DNA of 18,394 bases from NCBI GenBank assembly GCA_028565635.1, contig JAOXYB010018229.1:1-18394 (forward strand). Reading direction: 5' to 3'. The DNA is from Phoronis ovalis. Its lineage: Eukaryota; Phoronida; Phoronidae. The notes beneath the pieces were generated by a model. The model saw only the letters and a list, made by a program, of their open reading frames with translations, searched no databases and was not told the origin of the DNA. This document shows, piece by piece, positions 1-11,000 of the stretch; position 1 is the first letter of the stretch, and every line of letters begins with the position of its first letter. A program made the position numbers and the translations under genes.

Positions 1-100
1 ATTTACCCTGTGCCGAATATGAAACCGATCGGGTAAAAACTGAAGTTGTTATCGCGAGACAAAGAAAGTGTTACATACGACAACGCCTACACTACGACAA

Positions 101-132
101 TATGCCCATCCACCACTATGTGAATGGGCATA
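101..132. repeat. Hairpin with 13-base arms
   Basis: Arms 101-113 and 120-132 pair at 12 of 13 positions (TATGCCCAT against ATGGGCATA, then CAC against GTG) around a 6-base loop. Its role is unknown. Confidence 0.55.
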
Positions 133-148
133 AAAACGAAATAAGAAA

Positions 149-174
149 GAATTCATTACACAACAAATGAATTC
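149..174. repeat. Hairpin with 9-base arms next to the preceding hairpin
   Basis: GAATTCATT (149-157) and AATGAATTC (166-174) form perfect 9-base arms with an 8-base loop, 16 bases after the first hairpin. It could be part of an old mobile-element end. Confidence 0.45.
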
Positions 175-600
175 AAATTGAGATTAATCATGAACAAGAA
201 ATATCTTTAAAAGACTGGGTGACAGGTTTCTTACAGATAATAGTAAAAATTTACAGTAAACATGTTACAATAGAATTGATCATATTGATTGTAATTTTTG
301 TGTGATAGCAGTTTATAAAGTATTGGATTCGTAACTGCATATTCTTCTCAGCGTGTTGTTTTCCCGGGACTTCTGCAGTAGTCTGTATATTAGTACGCCA
401 TATGGCACATGTGAGGTAAATAGTGCATTGTAACTTGAGGAAAAGGACGCAAGTATTTTCATTTTATAGAAATCGTTGCTTTACATTAGCATATTTTCAC
501 GTGACCTAAATTATTTGTTTAAAACACTGCATGTAGTTTTCCCTAGGTAGTGTGCAACCCAAGTTCAAACTATCAGGATTGTGATGTGCTTACATGGTCC
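175..600. other. Non-coding 3' flank, no gene seen
   Basis: This is AT-rich sequence with stops in all frames and no recognisable domain, RNA gene or strong repeat. Confidence 0.5.
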
Positions 601-601
601 A

Positions 602-792
602 TACCATTCAAACCCTTTTTCCAGGTTTGCACCAAAACTCCTGCTACTTGAACAGTAGTTTCTGTAGACTCGCAGAAGTTGCCAGGAAATGGAGCAGATT
701 TTCGGAGACTGACCTTCTTGTGCGAGTCTATGGAAACGACGGTTCGAGTAGAAGGAATTTCTATGTGAAACACGGAAAGAGTTTGAATGGTA
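602..792. repeat. Foldback repeat, ~77-base arms (MITE-like)
   Basis: Left arm 602-678 and right arm 717-792 are inverted copies at about 75-80% identity with a 38-base loop. The outer ends read TACCATTCAAACCC and GAGTTTGAATGGTA, so TA dinucleotides flank CCATTC...GAATGG. That would fit a small TA-duplicating element. Short open frames on both strands here are by-products of the palindrome. Confidence 0.6.
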
Positions 793-849
793 GGAAACGA
801 GTGCAGAATGATGGTTCGAGTCTACGCTGGTTAGGTAGGCATGATGTCA

Positions 850-1149
850 CATTGCATTGATTGGACGATTCTAAGGTGGATTCATTTGGACCATGGGTGG
901 TTAGGTGTATAAGCTGTGTGTAATTAAATAATAAGGGAACTATGATTTCAAAATTGAACTGCCAAGCTACATATAATAATAATAATAATTCAGGTAGGAC
1001 ACAAATGCTTATAGAAGGAGGGCATGGCAGTATGAATAACGTGGTAATCCAATTACACTATTAGGTCATCCACCATATACAAGACGTAATGTGATGTGAT
1101 CGCAGGGATATGATGGGAATCTGACATTGCAAATGTCTTGTTGATGTAG
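850..1149 (+). repeat. Dispersed repeat, copy A
   Basis: Several blocks match copy B (8490-8731) in the same order: GCATTGATTGGA, CCATGGGTGGTTAGGTGTAT, TAAGGGAACTA, and a final 55-base block (1095-1149) at about 84% identity. Copy A carries about 130 extra bases in the middle, including an (AAT)n run near 973-990. No coding capacity is seen. Confidence 0.6.
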
Positions 1150-1320
1150 TCTCACATCGTTTAGTATAGCTCTTTAAATCATGTTCCAAAACTGTTTTAA
1201 CAGTACACCAATTATTATTATCTAAATTTCACATTTTTTAGATTTCACCATTATAGTAATTATTTTTAATTACATGCATAATCTTATGTCACATTACCCA
1301 AGTAATTTCATATACTAATT

Positions 1321-1453
1321 TACAACCAATGTCACTATTAAGATATACAGAATAAGTATGTAGTCATTAAAAATATACTGAATTGAATACAACCAATGGC
1401 ACTTTATGATATATACAGAATAATTATGTAAAATCATTGAAAATTGAAAATAT
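1321..1453. repeat. 67-bp tandem duplication
   Basis: Unit 1 (1321-1387) begins TACAACCAATGTCACTATTA and unit 2 (from 1388) begins TACAACCAATGGCACTTTAT. Both then share ATATACAGAATAA-TATGTA and later ATCATT-like blocks. It lies downstream of the laminin stop. Confidence 0.7.
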
Positions 1454-1530
1454 CTTAACATAATATTATACAAAATTTCTGACAGACTTCTTACTGCAAA
1501 TTATGTATAAAAACAACACATTTAAAAATA

Positions 1531-1536
1531 TTTAAT
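1531..1536 (-). promoter_or_regulatory. Candidate variant poly(A) signal ATTAAA with GU-rich downstream sequence
   Basis: ATTAAA on the minus strand about 400 bases after the stop, followed within 15 bases by a T/G-rich run (TGTGTTGTTTTT). This is the better of the candidate sites, but neither is proven. Confidence 0.28.
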
Positions 1537-1724
1537 TATGTAAAAGAGACTAACACACTTTTGCAGAATATCCTTGCACCTGATTGGTGGAATCTTTACA
1601 CTTATATCAACTAGAATATGTACAGTACATATTGCTGTACAAGGCTTGCTGCTTTGCTTTTTCAGTGCCTTTTGTGGTGGTTAAAACTAAAGTATATCCC
1701 ATGCTCCTGAAAATCGTATACTCT

Positions 1725-1730
1725 TTTAAT
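1725..1730 (-). promoter_or_regulatory. Candidate variant poly(A) signal ATTAAA
   Basis: ATTAAA on the minus strand about 205 bases after the stop. I see no canonical AATAAA on this strand downstream of the gene in the window. No clear GU-rich element follows. Confidence 0.2.
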
Positions 1731-1934
1731 GTTTGTTGGAAAACAAATTATCGGTGTTAATGATATTTCAACTGCCGCTTTTTAGGAAACGTTTTGTTTT
1801 GCAACTTACCATAATACTTCTCGTTAGAAGCTCTCGAAAAACCTTGCATATATGAATGAGTACAATTAAATTGCACGGAGCATATGGAATATACTTTACA
1901 AATTTTTTTTTGAGTATTTACGCAATATTCAGTT

Positions 1935-2080
1935 TCACTCTACAGGACAATCACTAAGATGCGCATCAATTACGTTATAGACGCTGTGCCAGTCGACTAA
2001 TACATCATCAAGTTTAAAGTTTCGTAAACAGCCAAGAAACGATTTTCTGGTAATTGCAGTACCTTTGGACACTGGCCAAG
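1935..2080 (-). CDS. LAMA: Laminin alpha terminal coding exon: end of LG5 and stop (residues 1134-1181)
   Basis: The coding part is 146 bp, with an acceptor reading TTGTTTCAG in phase 1. It encodes KSFLGCLRNFKLDDVLVDWH and ends VIDAHLSDCPVE before TGA at 1935-1937. S-F-L-G-C-L-R-N (Cys1151) and the final D-C-P (Cys1178) form the last LG disulfide. Alpha-1/alpha-2 chains likewise end a few residues after a C-P pair, so the protein end is at its expected place. Confidence 0.96.
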
Positions 2081-5000
2081 CTGAAACAAGAAATATTCAA
2101 CTGTTATAAAATAGCAACTACTGTGGGGCACTCTTGTTTTGAAATGTAAACTGTATACATGCATATAGCGCCGAGTGGGTCACTACAATAGATTACATAT
2201 GGGTATGCCATGCACCACTAAAATCAAGAAATCCTTTGCCGAATTTTGACAAAAGCCTACCCCTTGAAACAAGAAATCTACCCCATTATCAGAATATAAG
2301 AAAAAGTATCACTTTAAAAATAATTCCCTGCAATAATATAATAAACATCATTTGAATCAGATTCTGTTTACAGTAATGTATTCAAGTGGAAAACCATTTT
2401 TCTTTATTCTCAAAAAGATGGCAACAGATGACAGACCCAAGATAAAATCTAAATGTAAAACGCACCCCTTGTCATTGAAATTTTGTGCACATTTTCAAAG
2501 GAAATTATACAAGCACTCTGATTGGTCAAGGAAAAGTAGTTAGTGTTTCTCATAAATATTCATGAAATACGGATGATGGTGATTGAATAAGCCACAGTAT
2601 TACCAGGGAGCTTAGTTTAGCGGACTATAGATAAACTCTGGCAAGACAGAATGGATCTGTTTATGTGTGAATGAATTATAGAAACAAACAAAAGCCAATT
2701 TCTTAACTAGTGTTTCTGGGTTCAAAGTGAGGTGATGAAAGCAATTGTTTCCCGGGAGGGGCAGTCAATATGAAAGTGGGTACACATGTTCCAACTAAAT
2801 TTTGCGGGCAAGGATATGTTTTTCGAACTGCCGACAAGTAACGCGCATTGCGCGCTTACGGTCTGTTTATTGGCTAAAATCACGAAAAGGGGAGGTTTTT
2901 TTGAAGGTGTGACACTTCATCATGGGTGTTTTTCCTACAAGTCACTTTCTTAGGGGTGTATTTTTTCAAAAAAATCACTTCCTTAGGGGTGTATTTTTTG
3001 CAGAATTTCATTTCGTTAGGGACTTTTTTGAAAGGCCATGTTGGAACATGAGTACCCACTTTCATATTGACTGCCCCCCTGGGCAATGGTTTATGTTATC
3101 AGGTACAATAACATGTAGTAAATGTAATTAGCATACCAGGTGGGAGATTTGCTGTGCAGTAGTTTGGGTTGTCTTTCTCGTTAAATTTTGGCATGGAATG
3201 GAATCTGTTTTGGACATCCTGTGGAATAGTTTGGATGAGAGCTAGTCTAGAGATTTATCAGAAAAAATGTACAAATTCTCATAAAATAACTGAAATTGCA
3301 GGATGCTTTTATTATTTTATACAGCATTTTTGGTGTAGTGCTGCTATCTCTTCTGTCCATCAGAAGTACACCTCCACCCAAAGTAATTAAGTTGCCCCCC
3401 AACCCTGTTTGATATGGAGAAACAAAATGTTGAGACAAATCACCAGAAAGGAAAAGAAGATGTTGCACACTTACTTGGAAATCCACCAATAAACAATTCA
3501 TTTCTGGTAGCCAAATACTGTGTTGGCATTGTAGCGTCTTCTACATCCACCCATGATTTCTTATCTACTGTTAGAGTAAGGACATTCTTAACTATTTCAG
3601 CTCGAACATGATGCCATTTGTTATCACATAAATGAAAACTATTACTGAACTCAGACATCCTGTGGAACACATTAGCAACACCTATTGCACTGAAACGGAT
3701 CTGAAAAATATAACACCACTTTTAATTACAAAAATATGACAACTCAAATATTCTAGATTCGTATTCTGAAATAAGACTAAACAATTACTAGATTAGTCTG
3801 GATCAATGGTCCCAACCAGATTACCTCCACATGAATGACTTTCATAACATGCAAAATATTTTAAATTATTTTTTATATATATTTAATATGTATTTATAGT
3901 AATAATAGGCAATCAAGTCCTTGAATTATATTTAATTACAACATGCAAATGTACCTACAAATTACAGTTCATACAATACATGGACATAATAACATACAAG
4001 AGAAATAAGTACAAAACTCGCAATTACATTTCATGATAATATAACTGTGTTAATCAAGACTGCACAGTAATTATACTTCATTTGCCTCTTTCAGCAACTA
4101 ACTTGTTACTTTCTGTAATTATGGCATGATATGTGCATGCAGCTAAACTTTGAATACTGTCGGCATTGTCTGAGCTTAACAGTTGTGACTTGTTTATGAA
4201 GCGCTGAATGAGTTATAACTTACTCAAATATGAAGTGCATTTACATGTAAAAATATTATATTTAACATTATTCAAAATATGTATACTTTCATTTGACATG
4301 TCTATATTATGTTTAAATATCTAAAATTAAACTAACTGTTATAACTTATAAAGGATGAATAAGTTTTACAACAATATTTGCTAAGATTCAAGCAAATTCT
4401 GAAAATGTGTTTTAAATGGTTACAATCTCAAATTAAACTAAATATTTTTAGTAATTTTTTTTTTATGAATTCTGAAATGTACACTTTAGATATATGTTAC
4501 AAAATGGTAATAAATTGTAAATTCAAGGAAAAAATCTATTTGGCACTCAGTCTGACTGTTTTTTTGAAAACCAGCTTGTCAATACAAGCTATTTACTTAG
4601 GTATATATTTTAAGAATTTAAAAAAAATTCATTTAGCAAAATTGAATTTAAAGTTTCAAGTACTGATGTGTTTAAAATATTTGTGATATCAAGGAAGAAC
4701 AAATCGAAGGTTTGTATGTATCCATGTTCTGTTGAATCAGAAGTATAGAATCATATGAATACTAAAATGCATATTTATTTTTTGATGAAAAATCATCCCT
4801 TGTACTTAAATCATTGCATATATACTGAATATATACATACTTATCTAACTAATTTGTTCCACTTTGTCAAATGAATACAAAAGCATTCAGAGTCACACAC
4901 AAAAATGAATAGTCAACTGTCACATAATTAACTCTTGTGGATGGATAGCAACATCTTGTTTTTATTAGAATTTCAAATCAGGTTTCACTTAATATTTAAA

Positions 5001-8000
5001 AAAGCATGGAGATTATTATTCATCACTTACCTGTCCCCTCAGTAATTCCAATGCTAGAGCTGGTTTTCTGTTATGATGGCTTACACTCAGTAACAAACCT
5101 TCTTGTTGGGTAGTTTTAAATTCAAAATCGAATGCTCTGTTAGACCCAACAATAAACTCCTTATCTGTGATAAAGAAAATAAACTGTTTAGTTACAGAGA
5201 ACTGAGCAAATCTGAAATTAAAAAGGAAATGTCTAAAATGTTATTACATGTTTTAACCAGAGCTATAATTGCTTTTACTTTTATATGCTTGTTTTAATTA
5301 TTTTATAATTCTGATGCCACGAGTTGCTTAAACATTAGATTGTCTCTGCAGCTCAATTATTCACAGAATTTTGTTCACGTCAGCTTTTTTCTGTCACTAT
5401 AGTTCATGTTCAGCATGAAAGAGTGAGTGTTTACAATATTATTACTGTAATATTCTTATTACTCTATAACCTGACAGGCAAAAAGCTGGTTACTTGTAAC
5501 AGCTGAAGTAAACAGCTTCAATGAGTACCCGCAAACTGGGACTAATATAACTAGTAACAATATATTTTATAATCCAAGCAGGTTTTCTAGTAACTCACCA
5601 TAAACTATGTATGAGAATCCAATCAGCTGAATACCTGGTTCAACCTTCGAGAAACACTGACTAACACCTTGAATTCTTTCTGAAGTTCCAATAAGCTCAA
5701 CAAGGTCATCATTCAATGTGAAATTTGTCATACTTCCCTTGAAACTGTCAGCAGTCTGTAAGAAGAAGGATCAATATGTCAAATGTTATTTGTTCATAAA
5801 TTTAATCTTCATTGGTGAAAGCTCCATCATAATATAATAACATTTTTATTCCCATACACATAGCACATTGACATTCAAGCATCCGGCTATTTGCTGTTGC
5901 CAGCGTGGCTAACACTTTCCATGACATAGATTTTCAAGGTCAAATTATCAACACCTATTATATAACACAGTCTATATCAAAAACTGTAACAATTAACTAT
6001 ATAGTGATGTTATTTCTAGTCAGGCATGCATGTTTCATTATTGCACATTAACTGAATTGTACATATAGATCGAGGCATTGTTCCTAATTGACATGCATGT
6101 TTGTAACGGTGACTCTCAAGTACTCCCATTAATATTGACCTTGAACTTGATCTTCATCAAAACCAGTCTGTATCTGGTAGTTAGTTTTATGTGTGTAAAA
6201 CTTAAGGGACCTACATGTACTTCAAAATTGCACTGTTCAACTACAAACCACATCGCCACTATGTACTAGGTATCTGTCTGCACTAGCAAACCTCTTGAAT
6301 TTAAAAAAAATCAGAATGTCCTGGCTCAAACTTGAACCAAAGGCATGCACTGATATATTGATTTTAAAAAATGGACAAATGTAAACCAATCTAGTTCTGT
6401 GATGCATTAACTGATGAGACTAAAGGTTAACACTACACATACACTTTGTGGCATTGGGCATCCTTGTCTGTAGAAATAAAGAAGTAAAAAATTTACCAAT
6501 CCTCCTCGATGTTCATATATCCTTGGCAGTCCCCCAACAAACATGGGCAAAGTTACACTGAGAGTACGAGCAATTTTGTCGGAACCACCTATTACTTCAT
6601 CAACTTGTAAGCTTATCAGCCTCTTTTGCTTCATAATAACAACCTGAAAACAAGCTTGTTAATATGATTTAGTTCATACTTTTGTTGAATTAGCCAATCA
6701 GCATTCAAAATTTCCGAAAACTATTTCACGGCATCGGCCGGCATCGGCCGGCATCACGACATGCCACATAACTCATAAGTATATGCTATGTAAGACAAAA
6801 GTGTGGTGGTGCCAATGATGGATGTTCAAGCAATTTTGTAGGCGTCACTTTAATGCATTTTCACCTGAATTATATTAATTTTGTAAATATTTACTATATC
6901 TATAATATTGCCTTTTGAAATTGATCAAAAGGTTTTTTTTTCAACTGCATGAAATGTTTTCATTCACCACAGACACGAGGGTATTAATGCCACACTGGAA
7001 GCTAGTATATTGTTCAAGCCACTTCCATGCTTTCAAGATCTAAGGTATGACCAATCGGCATTTAAAAATCAAATTGCCTGTTTATAGCATGAACAAAACA
7101 AATAGTTTTCCAGTAACTGGGCACTATTGCGAAATAATGTTATCAAAAACATTTATTAGCCTCAAGCTTATTACATTAATTTGTACATGCAAGTACTAGA
7201 CTAGTTGGTGAAGAAACCTTCATGATCCCGTTTAAACCCAAATGATCCCAGTATGCTGGTTCTGTGAATGGAATTGCGTGAATGTAGGAAGAACTGCATT
7301 TTTGTTCATTCACAAGGAATGTTTGGGTTAAAGCGGCAATTACAACATAGGCTCCATCAGGTGCATGCAAATAGTCTAGTAGACTGGCATATGAAACTTA
7401 ATTGTCTTACTATAGAACGACAGTAATGGTTTTAACTGGACAGTTAGCCAATGGCAATATTCCGAAAGTCCAACATTGGTTGCGCCAACTGTTGGTATTT
7501 AGTAAAGGCCTATAACATGTGAACTTTCTTCTTACCGAATGCCAATTTCCATCAGCCAGAGGAAGATTACTGCTGATACGTGTTTCACCACCTTTCCGGT
7601 TACTGTAGAATAATATAATAGAAGCATTTTCTAAACGTAATCCCAGGTACACTGACTGGTCTGTACTGGCTAGCCATAGTATTAGCCCATCATTAAAATA
7701 AGTGCGTACCAAAACGGTTATGTTGAAACTACAAAACAGACAAAAAAACAGAGCAATTATCATAAAATTAGAATTATAACATAAATATGGCTATTCTTGT
7801 CATTATCGTTTGCAGACGTCTAGAAGGACTTACATTCCCTAAATAAGTTTGAAGAAACAATGTTCCAATGTATGAATGCCTATCAAATAAGACACAGCAT
7901 AAATCTAAGGTGTGACCCCATAATAACAAATTCTTACCCTACAAAACGCAAACATAGTAGCTAGTATACTTCTCTAAACTTTTAAACATACTCTCTTGTT

Positions 8001-11000
8001 AAATCCTTCTTCTTTCGAACATTAACCAAAGAATGGCTGAATTCTGTGTTACCAAATGTGGCTCCATATGGTTCCCTTGTGTACCTAGGCTCCTCAGCAC
8101 AAGATGTTGGCACCTGAAAGTTAACCATGCTTGTAATCAACAACAAATAACAATAAATGAGAATGGAATTCAAATTATATGTCAAATTTTGAAAAATAAT
8201 TAAAAAAACTTTTAAAGTTTAAACCTTTTTAAGGTTACTTTTTTATCACATCACACATAGGCTGGGCATATACTTATAAAAATAAGCTTTGTGATGTCAT
8301 CAGCATAATTGTATATAACACTTTCCTTTGTCTCGCAGTAACACCTTCAATCATTACCAGATAAGCTTCATATTTGGTACATGGTCAATACAGGTCAAAA
8401 TGCTAGTCGATTAAAATTTTGACCTAGATTACTTCCAATATGGCTGACTGGCAGCCATGTTCATTCCTGAGAGGGAACATCACAGACGAAGCATTGACTG
8501 GATAAATGTTGATTCATGAATGCCATAGGTGGCTAAGTGTATTTAGTAAGATGGTATTTTAGAATGACCATGAAAAGTGGATCAAATGTCGATCAGTCTT
8601 CCACATTTATTGTATCCAGTGCTGTGCTTTGTAACACTTAAGGGAACTACTTCAACATATGCGTGCCACAAAGGAATGTGATCTCAGGGATGTGTTGGGT
8701 ATCTGACATTACTAATGTCTTGTTTAAATAGCCATTGATGCTGACCAAGGTCAGTATCTCAATTACTCTACTTGCAATGTGTGCCTTATTGATCTAGGCC
8801 TGTTTGGTGTCAATGTTTCATAAAGTTCACAAACTGCTTATTTGGACATACTTATATAACTAAAATTCACTATCTGTCAAAATCAACATTTCGATGATAC
8901 CTGTAGTGTAGCTACTTCTACTGAAGACTGTACCTTAATTGTTGAAGTTTCTGACTGGATCGTAGACATGCTAGTAGTTATATATGGTTCCTTTGTGGTT
9001 TGTGGAAATAAGGGTGTTGTTTGTGTTGCTGAAGTTGTCAGTTCCGCATCAGTTGTTGTTTGTGTAGTAGATGTCGTTGTCTGTTCTGTCATTTCCATAG
9101 TTACAGATGGTGTGTTACTGGTACCAGTCACATTTATTATATCGGACATAGTTGATTTTGTAGTTTCTGCAGACTCTTTAGTTATGTATTTATTTTTGGA
9201 TATATTCCCTGAACTTTTTAATGCACATCTACCAATATCTACATTGTGAAATTCATCTGGTGTATCAAAGGTCAGCAACCTATTAAGAAATCAATAATTT
9301 CATTCTATTTGATAATTGTCGCTAATTTCTTACATGTACATGAAAATTTTAACATTAAGTGAAAGCTATTTATTTGCATGAAATATTTTGATACTTATTA
9401 TTATCAACAGCCTTGAAAACTTTAAAACAGAGAAATGAAATTAGGCAATTGTTACAATTTAAATATAGGACAGACTATCAACTATCATGCCACCAGCCAT
9501 AAAACTGCATTACAAAGAGTTCAAAAAATATTTATAAATCATCCTGGACTGCTTTTTAACTTCTGATTAGAATCCACAATGGATGGACTACAATCTATCA
9601 GATCTGAATACTTACTCTTCATCAAATACCAAATCCCATATGCATCCAACTAAATAGGGAATTTCTGTGTCAAGTGGTGCACCACCAACAAATATACCAT
9701 TTCCATTGCCAATCTTACCACTACCTTTTGGAAGTCTCATCATTCCTATTTGTTGATCATCAACATATATTTTTATTCTGAAAACAGAGGTAAAAAAGAA
9801 AATAAATAGATAAAAACTCTGCTCCTGCTCACAAACCAGAAAAGCATTTCGCAGGAAATTGTCTTTTTCTATTCTCTTTTCTATTAATAAAACTATATTT
9901 TATGTGTATCGACATACAAAGTCAGAAATATAGTTTCTTAGAATAATAAAACTTATGGCCAATAATTAGCTTTTTTGCAACAATTAGCAGTTCAATCATG
10001 TAGCTGTTAAGTTTTGACAAATATATTACTAAATATAACTCACTTCCGTCTACTTTTAAGAAGTAATACAGAATGCTTTTTGTTATTGTTATATCTTTCT
10101 TCTGAGGTAACAGAAACATTTCCTGATCCACCACTAAACTTAGCCTCCAACTGTCCATCCTGTAGTGCAATACTGAAATAATTCTGAAACAACAAACAGT
10201 TACTGCAGGTGTATATTGACAGAAAAGAAACCAAAGCAAACACTCAGGTAATGTTAATAAATTATTATATAAACTGCACAGAAGCTGCTATATGAATACA
10301 ATTTTTTCAATTAAACTATTACAAGCTAAGAAACATATTTCTCATGCATTCTGAATGTGTAAAATTTAAAAATTACTGAGGTTTCATTGATACTCACATC
10401 TTTATCATGAAAAGAGCCAATCAGAAAACTATCTGACATGTTAGTGCGGAATGAAAATGAAATAGTTGATTCTTTTCTTAAAGGTCTCCCAGGAAGGATT
10501 AAATATCCATCTCCTTCAAATCCGGCAACACGAGCTTTCTGAAACAAAAAATCCTAAAATCATATATTCACCTATAGTTATTATTTTTTTAAGCCCACAC
10601 CAAATAGATAAGTTGTTTAACGGGATAAAAGCTCTCAACAACTGAGTTGGTAGGGCTATTTTTTTTTCATTATTATTTGAAAATAATCTGGTCTTTTTTT
10701 AAATTTTATTTTTAGTGTTAAAAAAAATTAAAAAAATTATATGGTTGGAACTGTTAAACTAATTTTAAAAAAAGAAAATGCCTAAATTTGAAGTTCTTTC
10801 TTTTGTCTAGTAGCCTAATACTACAATCTGCAATTTACAATGTAAATAATTCTAGTGCATTTTGTATTTGGTACTTTGAGCTATCACCACTATGATGTAA
10901 GTATTCATTTAACATGAACATACATCATACCTTTGTTTTACATCCTGCATGCAAGTGCACACTTTGAGTTCTCAGTAGATTGACTCTGGTATGGTCTATA

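Larger units (their letters stand above)
1500..1934 (-). other. LAMA: Probable laminin 3' UTR
   Basis: This is AT-rich non-coding sequence downstream of the stop on the minus strand. Its true end is unknown. Confidence 0.5.
8114..8900 (-). other. Laminin intron between the Thr-rich spacer exon and LG4 (787 bp)
   Basis: GT-AG intron in phase 0. Most of it from about 8281 to 8731 is repeat-derived. Confidence 0.75.

Noticed and set aside
594-860. Opposing short frames on both strands
   Set aside because: They overlap an imperfect palindrome, which tends to produce mirrored open frames; no protein family was recognised.
3414-3611. Plus-strand frame opposite the LG5 exon
   Set aside because: It is a shadow of the 3475-3700 exon, which has clear LG motifs on the minus strand.
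4378-4686. 102-codon plus-strand frame
   Set aside because: It lies in an AT-rich intron, shows no domain, and its Leu/Ile/Lys-rich composition is what AT-rich DNA gives by chance.
8968-9249. 93-codon plus-strand frame rich in Val
   Set aside because: It is the antisense of the Thr/Ser-rich spacer exon: Thr codons read backwards give Val and Cys-rich sequence.
9922-10239. 105-codon minus-strand frame
   Set aside because: It overlaps the LG3 exon 10044-10183 in a different frame and runs into intron on both sides; the LG frame is the coding one.
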